From: Agromyces fucosus
GTDB taxonomy: Bacteria; Actinomycetota; Actinomycetes; Actinomycetales; Microbacteriaceae
Length of the DNA: 64,000 nt
NCBI RefSeq assembly: GCF_004134865.1
Contig: NZ_SDPO01000004.1
Coordinates: forward strand, 173,673 to 237,672
Direction of reading: 5' to 3'
The notes beneath the pieces are model-generated. The model worked only from the letters and a program-made list of their open reading frames with translations, did no database searches and was not told where the DNA came from. Below are positions 46,157-55,900 of the stretch, in pieces. The first letter of the stretch is position 1, and every line of letters begins with the position of its first letter. A program made the translations under genes and the position numbers.

Positions 46157-47481
46157 GTCACCGACGCCGATCTCGCGAGCATCGCGCGCAGGTCCTCGAG
46201 GTAGCCGATGCCGAAGACGGTGAGCCCGGCGATCGTGCGGGCACTCGCCTCGCCCTCGGGCGAGCACTGCACCGCGACGCTCTCGACACCTGGCGGGAGC
46301 CGGGTCGCCGCGGAGCGCAGCGGTGCGACGCCGCGAGCAGTACCGGTGACGATGAAGGCGAGCGACACGCCCGCAAGCGTCTCGGCCGCTGCGCGGGCGA
46401 CATCGGGGAGCATCACCGCATCCGGCTCGGTCTCGACGACGCAGAGCGCGTCGAGGAGCCGGTCGCGGGAGACCGTCGGGAGTTCGCGCATGGCATTGCG
46501 CCCGGTGCCCGCGCCGGACCCGCGCTGGCGACCCGAGACCACGAACGACACGGTCCGTGCGTCGCGGATCGCCCGAGCGCCGACGGACGCGGCAGCGCTG
46601 ACGGCGAGTTCGAATTCGGCCTCGTCGACGTACGAGCCGGGGTCCAGATCGAGCAGCACCATGAGGCGGCTTCGCCGGGTCTCCTCGAACTGACGCACCA
46701 TGAACGTCCCGGTCTTCGCCGAGCTGCGCCAGTGGATGAACCGGCGATCGTCGCCGGGCACGTACTCGCGCAGCGCGTGGAAGGCGATGTCGCTCGCCGT
46801 GAGGTCGCGTGTCGGCGTTCCCTCGAGGTCGCGGATGAATCCGGTGCTCAGCGCGTTGATCGGCACGGTACGCGGGTGCACGTGGAGTTCGGCCGTCTCC
46901 GACCACACGTACTCGCGCCGCATGAGGCCGATCGGGTCCGCGCGCACCGTGCGCGCAGGGCCGACCGGCACGACGCCGCGCCGCTCGGTCGGGATCGAGA
47001 ACTGCTCGTCGAACACGCCCCCTCGCGGCAGCCCGGGCAGGACCCGTTCGACGATGCGGCGGCCGACCGGGAGTTCGAGCTGCACCCCGCCGAATCGCCG
47101 CCGGCCGGGGTTGGCGGCGATGAGCCGCGCTTCGGCCGGTTCGCCGACCACGACGCGCGGCGACGGCAGCACGAGCTGGATGGTGCCGGCACCGCGTCCG
47201 ATCAACCAGACGGATGCCGCGACAGCGAGCACCCCGAGTCCCCACCCGAGCGCGATGAGCTCGAGCCAACCCCAGGTGTACCCGCCCACGAGTGCGACCG
47301 CTGCGACGACGATCACCGACCAGCCGAGTGGCGTCACGACGCCCTGCACCATGCGGGCGGCCCGCCCGACGGCAGCAGCTGCGCGGCTCCCCGCCACGAC
47401 GGCGCGCCCGATGACCACCGCGAGCACGCCCTCTCTTCGGGCGTCCTCGGGGATGGTCGTTCTGGTCTGGGTGAGCGTCAC
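46153..47481 (-). CDS. DUF58 domain protein
   Basis: A 442-residue protein with two N-terminal transmembrane helices (about 50-100) and a large domain carrying the DUF58 motif LREYVPGDDRRFIHWRSSAK near residue 245, then a von Willebrand-like fold. DUF58 proteins are almost always encoded with MoxR ATPases and are thought to be chaperoned by them. It overlaps the moxR stop by four bases (ATGA). Molecular role unknown. Confidence 0.9.
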   Translation of the reverse strand: MTLTQTRTTIPEDARREGVLAVVIGRAVVAGSRAAAAVGRAARMVQGVVTPLGWSVIVVAAVALVGGYTWGWLELIALGWGLGVLAVAASVWLIGRGAGTIQLVLPSPRVVVGEPAEARLIAANPGRRRFGGVQLELPVGRRIVERVLPGLPRGGVFDEQFSIPTERRGVVPVGPARTVRADPIGLMRREYVWSETAELHVHPRTVPINALSTGFIRDLEGTPTRDLTASDIAFHALREYVPGDDRRFIHWRSSAKTGTFMVRQFEETRRSRLMVLLDLDPGSYVDEAEFELAVSAAASVGARAIRDARTVSFVVSGRQRGSGAGTGRNAMRELPTVSRDRLLDALCVVETEPDAVMLPDVARAAAETLAGVSLAFIVTGTARGVAPLRSAATRLPPGVESVAVQCSPEGEASARTIAGLTVFGIGYLEDLRAMLARSASVT

Positions 47482-48449
47482 ACCGCTTGCCTGGTCGAGG
47501 GAGGAGGCGTCTCGATCAACACCTGGGCGATCATGTTCGACGCGGTGACGCCGTCGAACTCGGCTTCGGGGTCGAGGATCAGCCGGTGCGCCAGCACGGG
47601 CTCGGCGAGCGCCTTCACGTCATCGGGCACGACGTAGTGGCGGCCCCGCCCGGCCGCGTGGGTCTTCGCCGCGCGGATCAGGGCGAGCGCCCCGCGCACG
47701 CTGACCCCGAGACGCACCTCGCGAGCGGTGCGCGTGGCGTCGACGATGCGTGAGACGTAGTCGTGGATCGTGGGGTCGACGTAGACCGTGCGTGCCACCG
47801 CAGCCAGGTCCACGACCTCCTCCGCCGCGAGCTGCGATGAGACGCGGTGCTCGTGGGCGCGCTGGTCGGCGCCCTCCAGGATCCGGATGGTGGAGGCGTG
47901 GTCGGGGTAGCCGATGGACGTGCGCATCAGGAAGCGGTCGAGCTGCGCCTCGGGGAGACGGTAGGTTCCGGCCTGCTCGACGGGGTTCTGCGTCGCGATG
48001 ACCATGAACGGATGTCCCACGGGATGCGTCACGCCGTCGACGGTGACCTGCCCCTCCTCCATGACCTCGAGCAGCGCCGACTGCGTCTTCGGGCTCGCCC
48101 GGTTGATCTCGTCGGCGAGCACGATGTTCGCGAAAACGGGCCCGGGGTGGAACTCGAACACGCCGGAGCGCTGGTCGTACACCGTGACGCCCGTGATGTC
48201 ACCTGGGAGCAGGTCGGGAGTGAACTGGACGCGGTTGCTCGTGCCGTCGATCGACTGGGCCATCGCCCGTGCGAGCGAGGTCTTCCCGGTGCCGGGCACG
48301 TCGTCGAGCAGCAGGTGACCCTCGCTGAGGAACGCCGTGAACGCGAGCCTGATGACCCGGTTCTTGCCGAGCAGCACTTCCTCGACCGCGCCGACGAGTC
48401 GATCGAGGGTCGCGGCGAACCGCGCCGCCTCATCGGGGGTCATGGTCAT
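47478..48449 (-). CDS. MoxR-family AAA+ ATPase
   Basis: A 323-residue MoxR ATPase. Walker A DVPGTGKTSLARA near residue 52, Walker B IVLADEINRA near 115, sensor and lid regions after that, with the MoxR landmark GHPFMVIATQNPVEQAGTYRLPEAQLDRFL (seen as TQNPVE-x-AGTYRLPEAQLDRF). MoxR proteins act as chaperones for complex assembly, usually with a DUF58 partner. AGGAG is seven bases before the ATG. The giant Ig-like gene ends 11 bases upstream. Confidence 0.93.
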   Translation of the reverse strand: MTMTPDEAARFAATLDRLVGAVEEVLLGKNRVIRLAFTAFLSEGHLLLDDVPGTGKTSLARAMAQSIDGTSNRVQFTPDLLPGDITGVTVYDQRSGVFEFHPGPVFANIVLADEINRASPKTQSALLEVMEEGQVTVDGVTHPVGHPFMVIATQNPVEQAGTYRLPEAQLDRFLMRTSIGYPDHASTIRILEGADQRAHEHRVSSQLAAEEVVDLAAVARTVYVDPTIHDYVSRIVDATRTAREVRLGVSVRGALALIRAAKTHAAGRGRHYVVPDDVKALAEPVLAHRLILDPEAEFDGVTASNMIAQVLIETPPPSTRQAV

Positions 48450-48460
48450 CTCGGCTCCTT

Positions 48461-51400
48461 CTAGCGGTTCTGGTAGCGGACGACGATGTCCGCGATCTCA
48501 ACATCCAACCAGACGAGGTCGCCCGGTTTCGCCTCCGGGATGTCGCAGCTCGTGGGGGTCTGCGCCTGCCGGCCGTTGCGGTCGCCGTCGACGCCGCAGC
48601 TGAAGGTCACGGGGAGTCCGGAGTTCTCCGGCGCCGAGGTCCACGACCAGGTCTTCGCGGATTCGTTCCACGCGCGGCTGGGGAGTGCGAACGTCAGCGA
48701 GGGGCGGGCGTCGGAGGGCAGCACGTCCGACCACGGGCCGCAGCTCCCCCAGATCGAGCAGCTCCGCACCTGGAACCGGACCGTCTCGCCGAACGGCCTG
48801 GCGAAGAGTTCTTGCGCCCACCCGGAGCCGCCGAAGCTCTGCAGCGTGCCCGGGATCTGCGCGCCGTTGCCGTCGACGGCCACGATGTCGTATCGCCAGG
48901 CACCCGGCGAGACCCCGGCGATGTACCGGTCGTAGACGTCGGCGGTGCGCATTCCCATGCGACTGTCGACCTTCCGGATGGCATCGGGCGACGGCCGCAC
49001 GATCGTGCCGACGACCTCGGTGTTGGCGCAGGCCGCCCGATTGTAGCCCCAGACGAGGAAGGAGTACCTCGTCGCCTCCGCACCGGTGCCCGCGAACTGC
49101 ACGCTCGTCGTTCCGGGCCCGACGTGCACGACCTCGGCGACCGTTCCCCCGCTCGACGGCGCGACGACGCTCCCGGGAGCCGGGCTCGTGACCGAGCACG
49201 CCTGCGCCCCACCGGGTACCCCTGACGCCCCGTCGACGAGGCGCTGCACGAAGTACCCGCCGATGGGATCCCCGTTGCCGCCGAAGGCGTCCCAGGCGAC
49301 GGTGACGGTGCCGGCCGCGGCGTCGCCGTTGACGAAGATCGCGCCGGCGACCGGTGGACCGAAGGGGGTTCCGCTGGTGCCCGCCTCGGTCCAGACCGCG
49401 AGAGCCGGGAATGCCTGGTTCCTGGCTCCGACCGTGATCGGCACCTGGCTGCCGTTCTCGAGCGGCTGCGAGTCCGTCGAGCAGAGCGTCGCCGTGCACG
49501 CGGCCGCCGCGGAGACCTCGTTCGAGACGCCGGCGACCGTGACGACGTACGACCCGATGGCGCTGCCGGACCCCGCGGGCACCGGATCCCACTCGACGCG
49601 GAGGTACCCGTCGCGCGGAACAGCCCGCACCCCGGAGGGCGGCGGCGGGATCACGTCGGACCACACCGGACCGGGCGCCGCGACCGGATCCGAGAGGCCG
49701 ATGCCGTTCCTCGCCCTGATGCGCACCTGCACGGCATCGGACTGGCCGTTGCCGGGGGTCGAGACGGTGCACGTCGTCGCAGCGCACTCGGAGGAACTCA
49801 CGGCGTCGCCCGTCGCGGCATCGACGAGCTCGATCTCGTACCCCGTGATCGGGGAGTTGTTGAAGGCGCCCGCCCCGAAGACGAGGTCGAGGGTGCGGTC
49901 GCCGAAACCCGTGACCTGTGCGCCGGTGACGGGGTCTGGCCGGTCCTGCACGGAGATCGTGACGAGGCCCCATGCGTTGCGGGCGGCGTCGCCGGTCGCA
50001 TCGGCCACCTCGTACTGCACCGTCGAGTTCACCGGCGCCGCCCCCTGGGCGACCGTCACCTCGAGCTTCGACCGGTCGTCGCTCGGCACGATCGAGATCC
50101 CGTCGGGAAGGCTGTCGGCATCGGCCCCGCGCACATCGACGACGCGGAGCGGCACGTCGGGGAACGGGTTGGTCGCCCCGTCGTTGGCCAGCACGTCGAT
50201 CGTCGTGGTCCGCCCGCGCTGCGCGACGGCGGTGTCGGCGGCCGGCCGGGCGATCGGTCTCGTCGACGGGACCACGTGCAGCTCGATGCGCCCGGACCTG
50301 CCGTCGCCCGCCTCATCGGCGACGCCGATGGCGACCGTCGCCACGGTGCCGTTGGTCGTCGATGCATCCGCCTCGATCGTGAGGTGCGAGCCGTCGAGGG
50401 AGAAGCGGAAGCCCTCCGTCGGCGGCGGCAGCAGTCGGTACGCGAGCTCGTCCCGTTCCGACGGATACGGGTAGTTCGTGAGCTTCACGAGGTTGATGTC
50501 CTTCGACTGCCCGGGTTCGAAGTCGATGACGCCGCCGGTGAAGACCGGCGGCTGGTCCTCGGTCGGTGCCACCTCGATCGGGATCACGATGGTTCCGGTC
50601 CGGGCGGACGGATCCGTCGCCGACTCGCCGTCGGTGACCGTGAACGAGAGCGATGCCGGTCCGTAGTACCCCTCCTCGCTGCGATACCGCAACGTGTCCT
50701 GGTCGACCACCAGGTCGGAGCCGTCGCTGTGCGAGGCACGCACCGTCGCGGCATCCGTGATCCGCACCGGGCGACCGGACGCCGCGATGACGAAGTCGTC
50801 GAGCTCGAGCTCGAACTCCTCGCCGCTCATGACCTCGACACGGGGAGCGTCGGCGCGCAGTTGCGGCAGTGCATCGTCGCGGCCCGGCACCCAGATGAAC
50901 GCGTAGGCGATGATCGAGGGGTCCTCGGGGTGGGCCACGGAGAACGGGATGACACGGCGGCGGTCCTCGACCTGCACGCGGATGCTGCCGTCCCGGCGCA
51001 CCTCGGCGCCCGCGTCGTACCCGTCGACGAGCCCCACGACGAGATCCGACACGTCGGCATCGGCGAGGAACACGTTGCGCAGCACCGGGACGTTCACGAA
51101 CTCCTTGTCGAGGATGTCGCTCAGCGTGAGGACCGTGTCGGATGCCTCGGGGCGGGCCAGCGGCGCATCGTCGCGGGCGATGATGCTGAGGAAGGTCGAG
51201 GCCTCGCTGAGCTGCTCGTTCTGGATGACGTACACGAACCCGTACTCGCCCTCACCGGGAGGCACGACGACTTCGATCGTGTCGTCGACGATGTCCGCGA
51301 CGGCATCGCCCTCGGTCGCCTCGACGCTCTCCAGGGTGAGCGCACCGCCGTCGGGGTCGGAGTCGTTCTCGAGGACCCGGACGGCGACCGTTCGGCCAGG

Positions 51401-54352
51401 GCGCACCTCGACGACGTCGTTGCCGGCGATCGGCTTGCGCGCACCGTCGAGTCGTGGGGCGATGCCGACGCGGACCGTGCCGACGGCAGGGGCGCCGAGC
51501 GCGTCGACGACCTCGTACTCGAACTCGTCGGTTCCGGCCGAGTACTCGCCCGCCTGGTACTCGAACCAGTCGGCGCCGTGCGAGGTGACGTTGCCGAGTT
51601 CGGGGTTGCCGCCCTGGCCGAGGAGTTGCACGCTGTCGCCCTCGGGGTCGGATCCGCTGAGCGGCACCGGGATGCGGACGGTGTCGCCCGCGAGCACGCG
51701 GGCGGTCACCGTGGCCGGCACCGGTGGGGTGTTGGTCTCGGGATCCGCTGCACGCACCGACATCTGCACGGTGGCGGTCGCCGACTGCGGACCCGGCCCG
51801 GTGATGCGGTACACGGCCTCGTACTCCCCCGGCGTCTCGGGGGCGAAGTAGCGGAGGCGGTCGCCGTCGACGAAGAGGAGCCCCGCCTCCGGCTCGCGTT
51901 CGAGGACCGGCTCGAGCGTGATCGGCAGCGCATCGGGATGCTCGTCGTTGGCGAGCACCGCGATGTCGACGACATCGCCCGTGCGTGCCGAGATCTTGTC
52001 GGGCACCGCGACGGGCGGTTGGGCGACTTCGAGCTGCGGCACCTCGACGACGGTCACCTCGCCCTCGGCTTCCGCGAGGCCGTTGCTGATGCGGTACCCG
52101 AACACCGTCGACCCCGTCTCGAGCGGGCCGGAGAGGGTGACCCGGAGGATGCGATGCTCGATGACCTCGACCTGCACGGCGGCCTCGGCCTCGGGTTCGC
52201 CCAAGCCGGTGAGGATCAGCACCCCGCCCGTCGGGTCGATGTCGGTGGCGAGCACGTCGACGTCGACCGGCTCGCTGTTGCGGACGAACGCCGTGTGCGG
52301 CACCGTGATGGGCGTGGTGCCGAGCTCGGGCGGCGCGGAGACGTCGACCCTGACCACGCCCGTCGTCGTCCAGGTGCCGTCGGTCACCGTGTATTCGAGG
52401 GAGTGGGTGCGCACGGCCGAGCTCACGAACCGGAAGGTGCCGCCGTCGAAGTCGGGGGTGAGCTGCGCATCCGGCTTGGCGGGCACGGCGCTCAGCTGGA
52501 TGGTCCCGGACCCGCCGCGCACGTGCTGCAGCGGGTCGACGCGCACCTCCTGGCCCGCCGTCGCGAGCACGACGAACGGATCGGCCACGAGCGGCACGTC
52601 TCCGGGAGCGCGCACGCCGAGGCCGAGCACGCCGACGGCGGTGTCTCGGCCGTCGGACACCTCGAGGGAGACCGAGCGCTCTGCCCCGGCGCCGCCCTTC
52701 TCGTCGAAGACGACCACGCCGTCGGCCGTCGACGACAACGAATCGGGTTCGGCCGAGGTGGCCCGCTTGAGGAAGAACGGATCGCCGTCGGGGTCCACCC
52801 AGTCGCCGAGCACCGCCGTGCTGACGCGGCCGCCCTGCTGCACGAGGGCCTTGGTGGACCGCCGCTGCTCGGGCGGTGCGTTCTCATCCGTCTCGCGCAC
52901 GGTCACGCTCACCGTGGCGTGCGCTGCGCCGCCGAAGCCGTCGTCGACCGTGTACCCGAAGGCGATGACACCGGATGCCTCGTCGCCCAGCACGAGCTGC
53001 AGTTGCTGGTTCTCGGCGATCCGGTCGAGCGCGACTCCGGGCGGCAGTTCGCCGTCGACGGCCTCGATGACGAGAGCGTCGCCGTTGGCGTCGTAGTCGT
53101 TCAGCAGCACGGGCAATGGCGTCGTCCGCCCGGGGCGGGCACCGAACTCGTCGTCGGCCGCGACGGGCGCCACCTGGCTCTTCTCGATCGTCGGCGGCGT
53201 ATCGGGGTCGTTCTGCTCGATCGTCTCCTCGTCGCGCTCGATGTCGAGCAGCTCCTGCCAGTTGTCGATCAGTCCGAACTCGGCGCCGACCGCCCAGGTC
53301 TTGCCGCTGCGCCGTTCGTTGAGCACGAGCGTGGCGCCGTTGGCGAGGTAGGTGTAGTCGCCGCTCCGGGTCGCCGACGGGAGTTCGAAGGGTTCCGCCG
53401 GGCCGGCTCCGCAGGCGCGCACGGCGGTGCCGGCCGCCCACGCCGCGTAGAGGCAGCCGTTGTGCACGATCGGGACCGCGGGCAGGCCCGACCGCCCGTC
53501 GACCCGCGTGATCGGCGCACCGCCGTCGAGACCCACGGTGATGAGACCGCGCCGCGTCGCGATCGCGACCTCATCGCCGTGGCTCGAGGCTTGCTGCAGC
53601 ACGGGCTCGTCGTTGGCCGCGATGAACTCGGAGAGGTCGACGGCGCCGCGATCGAGGTGGAGGGTCCGCGTGCCGGCGTCCAACACCGCCCAGCGATCGG
53701 CGACCGAGGTGATCTGCACGTCGGGGTCGCCGGCGACCGATTCGATCTGCCAGCGCGTGCGCGCGGTCTCCGCGTCTGCAGCGTCGACCAGCGCGACGTC
53801 GCCGGTCGAGGGCGTGTACGCGACGAGCGTGCCGTCAGGGTCCACGGACGTCACCGACCCCTTGCCGAACGACAGCATGGGTTCCGCGTCGGCGTCGAAC
53901 TGCGCGAACGCGTCGAGCGGTGTCGTCCAGACGTCGCCGTCGGAGACGATGACGACCCGTGATCCGGCGAGCGAGAGCATCGCATCGTCGGGAGGGACCG
54001 CGACCGTCTCCGAGATGCTCGACGTCGTCGCATCGATCACGCGCACCGTCGCGCGCGCACGGTCGAGCGCGAGCACCGTGGGGCCCTGCTGCAGGATGTC
54101 GATGCCCGTCGAGCCGGTCTCGACCACCGAGTTCAGTTCGAGCAGCGCCGTGTTCGCGCGCCCGATCGCCTGATGCTCATTGCTGCTGACCCAGACCGCC
54201 GCATCGCCCAGGTCGACCCGTTGCGCCGCATACCCGCCGGAGGCGATCGCGACACCGGCCACGAGGGCCACCACAGCGGTCGTCGCCGCCGCGGTGATCG
54301 CTGCGGATCGCGGCTTCGGGAGGCGGCTGAGATCGGGAAGCCTCGGCATCAT
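48461..54352 (-). CDS. Giant Ig-like and fibronectin type III membrane-anchored protein
   Basis: A 1963-residue protein, the largest here. A single N-terminal transmembrane helix (about 20-42) tethers it outward. Residues 45-370 look like a beta-propeller-type repeat region (repeated short VxxDADxxT strands). From about 395 a series of cadherin/Ig-like repeats follows, each with APVAADDEF-type and PVLLNDYDANGD-type Asp motifs (bacterial Big_9-like), up to roughly 1450. The C-terminal 500 residues are fibronectin type III modules with RVEWDPVPAGSGSAIGSY-type strands and paired Cys. It would extend far from the membrane. Its first ATG overlaps the kinase stop by four bases. Confidence 0.85.
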   Translation of the reverse strand: MMPRLPDLSRLPKPRSAAITAAATTAVVALVAGVAIASGGYAAQRVDLGDAAVWVSSNEHQAIGRANTALLELNSVVETGSTGIDILQQGPTVLALDRARATVRVIDATTSSISETVAVPPDDAMLSLAGSRVVIVSDGDVWTTPLDAFAQFDADAEPMLSFGKGSVTSVDPDGTLVAYTPSTGDVALVDAADAETARTRWQIESVAGDPDVQITSVADRWAVLDAGTRTLHLDRGAVDLSEFIAANDEPVLQQASSHGDEVAIATRRGLITVGLDGGAPITRVDGRSGLPAVPIVHNGCLYAAWAAGTAVRACGAGPAEPFELPSATRSGDYTYLANGATLVLNERRSGKTWAVGAEFGLIDNWQELLDIERDEETIEQNDPDTPPTIEKSQVAPVAADDEFGARPGRTTPLPVLLNDYDANGDALVIEAVDGELPPGVALDRIAENQQLQLVLGDEASGVIAFGYTVDDGFGGAAHATVSVTVRETDENAPPEQRRSTKALVQQGGRVSTAVLGDWVDPDGDPFFLKRATSAEPDSLSSTADGVVVFDEKGGAGAERSVSLEVSDGRDTAVGVLGLGVRAPGDVPLVADPFVVLATAGQEVRVDPLQHVRGGSGTIQLSAVPAKPDAQLTPDFDGGTFRFVSSAVRTHSLEYTVTDGTWTTTGVVRVDVSAPPELGTTPITVPHTAFVRNSEPVDVDVLATDIDPTGGVLILTGLGEPEAEAAVQVEVIEHRILRVTLSGPLETGSTVFGYRISNGLAEAEGEVTVVEVPQLEVAQPPVAVPDKISARTGDVVDIAVLANDEHPDALPITLEPVLEREPEAGLLFVDGDRLRYFAPETPGEYEAVYRITGPGPQSATATVQMSVRAADPETNTPPVPATVTARVLAGDTVRIPVPLSGSDPEGDSVQLLGQGGNPELGNVTSHGADWFEYQAGEYSAGTDEFEYEVVDALGAPAVGTVRVGIAPRLDGARKPIAGNDVVEVRPGRTVAVRVLENDSDPDGGALTLESVEATEGDAVADIVDDTIEVVVPPGEGEYGFVYVIQNEQLSEASTFLSIIARDDAPLARPEASDTVLTLSDILDKEFVNVPVLRNVFLADADVSDLVVGLVDGYDAGAEVRRDGSIRVQVEDRRRVIPFSVAHPEDPSIIAYAFIWVPGRDDALPQLRADAPRVEVMSGEEFELELDDFVIAASGRPVRITDAATVRASHSDGSDLVVDQDTLRYRSEEGYYGPASLSFTVTDGESATDPSARTGTIVIPIEVAPTEDQPPVFTGGVIDFEPGQSKDINLVKLTNYPYPSERDELAYRLLPPPTEGFRFSLDGSHLTIEADASTTNGTVATVAIGVADEAGDGRSGRIELHVVPSTRPIARPAADTAVAQRGRTTTIDVLANDGATNPFPDVPLRVVDVRGADADSLPDGISIVPSDDRSKLEVTVAQGAAPVNSTVQYEVADATGDAARNAWGLVTISVQDRPDPVTGAQVTGFGDRTLDLVFGAGAFNNSPITGYEIELVDAATGDAVSSSECAATTCTVSTPGNGQSDAVQVRIRARNGIGLSDPVAAPGPVWSDVIPPPPSGVRAVPRDGYLRVEWDPVPAGSGSAIGSYVVTVAGVSNEVSAAAACTATLCSTDSQPLENGSQVPITVGARNQAFPALAVWTEAGTSGTPFGPPVAGAIFVNGDAAAGTVTVAWDAFGGNGDPIGGYFVQRLVDGASGVPGGAQACSVTSPAPGSVVAPSSGGTVAEVVHVGPGTTSVQFAGTGAEATRYSFLVWGYNRAACANTEVVGTIVRPSPDAIRKVDSRMGMRTADVYDRYIAGVSPGAWRYDIVAVDGNGAQIPGTLQSFGGSGWAQELFARPFGETVRFQVRSCSIWGSCGPWSDVLPSDARPSLTFALPSRAWNESAKTWSWTSAPENSGLPVTFSCGVDGDRNGRQAQTPTSCDIPEAKPGDLVWLDVEIADIVVRYQNR

Positions 54353-55767
54353 GATCCCTGGTCGAGGTCGACCGTCACGTCGACGCAGCGTTCAGCGCTC
54401 GAGTCCCCGGTCTTGCCGTCTCGCGCGACCTTGACGCTCGCGCAGACCCGGTCTCCGTCTTCGGCGGGAACGGTCACCCTCGCCTCGCGTTGCAGCGGGC
54501 GGGTCTCGCCGTCGACGGTCACGACGTACGCGTCGGAGGCCTGGAGTCCCGGGTCGTTCCAGGAGAAGGTCACGGTCTCGCCCGCGACGACGCCCTGCAC
54601 GTCGGTGACGACCGGGATCGACCTCGTGCCCTGGATCACGAAGTACGCGCCGGCGCCGACGAGCGCGATCAGGAGCACGGAGACGAGGGAGATGCCCCAG
54701 GCGAGGCGCGCCGACGTCGGCGGGGTCGTCCGAATGCGCCCGGTGCCGTGATCACGCGGGCGCGAATCCGCCTCGGACCGGGTCGCCGCGAGTGCGCTGC
54801 GTGAACGCCGACGTCGCGGCGCCCCCTCACCGGTGCCGTGGGTCCCGCTGATGCGGGTCTGCTCGTCGACGTCGACCGCGGTGGCGAGTGCCCAGTCGTC
54901 CATCGCCACTTCGAGCGGCGTCTGCGAGAGACCGAGCTCCTCCTCGACCGACTGCAGGTCGCGGATGAACTCGAGGGCACTCGACTGCCGGGCGGACGGC
55001 CGGAGGGACATCGACCGTGCGAGCACCTGCTCGAGGCTCTTCGGCACGTCGATCCGCCCGGTCGGGGCGACCTTCGCCTTGTCGATGCGGGCCATGAGCG
55101 CCCCGGACCCGTTGTCTCCTCCGGGCGTCTCGAACGGGCTGCGGCCGGCGAGGAGCGAGTACACGGTGGCGCCGAGCGACCACACCTCGCTCGCCACGCT
55201 GCCGGACACCTCGTCGTGCAGCACCTCTGGCGCCGACCACGGGATCGACAGTCCGACGGCGTCGGAGGACTCCGCCTCGCCGAGGGTGGCCGCGATGCCG
55301 AAGTCGGAGAGCACCGGATGCCCGTACGCGGTGGTGAGGATGTTCGACGGCTTGATGTCCCGATGCAGCACGCCCTGTCGGTGGGCGGTCTCGACCGCGC
55401 TCGCGATGCGCACGCCGACGGACAGCACCTCGGCGAGCGGCAGTTGGACGGCGCGGTAGCGCTGCCCGAGCGAGGCCGAGCAGTACTCCATCACGAGGTA
55501 CGGGCGTCCGTCGGCGGCGACGCTGGCCTGGTAGACGGTGAGGATCGACGGGTGCGAGGAGAGCTGGGCCATGAGGTTCGCCTCTGCCTGGAACATCTGC
55601 CGCAGGTCGTCGTTGACGACCTCGGCGAGCAGCACCTTCACGGCGACGAGGCGACGAGGCATGTTCTGCTCGTAGAGGAAGACGTCGGCGAAGCCGCCCG
55701 ATCCGAGCACGCGGATGAACGCGAAGCCAGGCAGGTTCGGCGGTGTGGAGGGCAGTCGGCGAGACAC
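54349..55767 (-). CDS. Membrane Ser/Thr protein kinase with FnIII-like extracellular domain
   Basis: A 472-residue kinase. Kinase domain 1-275: glycine loop LGSGGFADVFLY, Lys in VAVKVL, catalytic HRDIKPSNIL, DFG, and a shortened activation region ending SIPWSAPEVL. A basic juxtamembrane stretch and a transmembrane helix (about 355-378) precede a 95-residue extracellular domain with a fibronectin-like pattern (TDVQGVVAGETVTFSWNDPG) and two Cys. PASTA repeats, usual in PknB, are absent. The GTG start has AGGAGGACC upstream. It would phosphorylate FHA-containing partners in the cluster. Confidence 0.93.
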   Translation of the reverse strand: MSRRLPSTPPNLPGFAFIRVLGSGGFADVFLYEQNMPRRLVAVKVLLAEVVNDDLRQMFQAEANLMAQLSSHPSILTVYQASVAADGRPYLVMEYCSASLGQRYRAVQLPLAEVLSVGVRIASAVETAHRQGVLHRDIKPSNILTTAYGHPVLSDFGIAATLGEAESSDAVGLSIPWSAPEVLHDEVSGSVASEVWSLGATVYSLLAGRSPFETPGGDNGSGALMARIDKAKVAPTGRIDVPKSLEQVLARSMSLRPSARQSSALEFIRDLQSVEEELGLSQTPLEVAMDDWALATAVDVDEQTRISGTHGTGEGAPRRRRSRSALAATRSEADSRPRDHGTGRIRTTPPTSARLAWGISLVSVLLIALVGAGAYFVIQGTRSIPVVTDVQGVVAGETVTFSWNDPGLQASDAYVVTVDGETRPLQREARVTVPAEDGDRVCASVKVARDGKTGDSSAERCVDVTVDLDQGS

Positions 55768-55832
55768 GGTCCTCCTGCCTGCTCTGGGTCGGTTCGACGC
55801 CGCCCGGTGGCCGGCGGCGCCCGGTGCCCATC

Positions 55833-55838
55833 ATTGTA
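55833..55838 (-). promoter_or_regulatory. Predicted -10 element before the kinase gene
   Basis: TACAAT on the minus strand, about 65 bases before the GTG start. No clear -35. It suggests that the kinase and downstream genes can be transcribed apart from the FHA-PP2C pair. Confidence 0.45.
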
Positions 55839-55864
55839 TCCGCGGGTGACGGATGCCTCGTGGT

Positions 55865-55876
55865 GCTGTGCACAGC
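55865..55876. repeat. 12-bp palindrome downstream of the PP2C gene
   Basis: GCTGTGCACAGC is a perfect palindrome in the 133-base gap between the PP2C phosphatase and kinase genes. It could be an operator or part of a terminator. Confidence 0.3.
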
Positions 55877-55900
55877 TCGGACGGCCGAGCCGCCCCGGGG

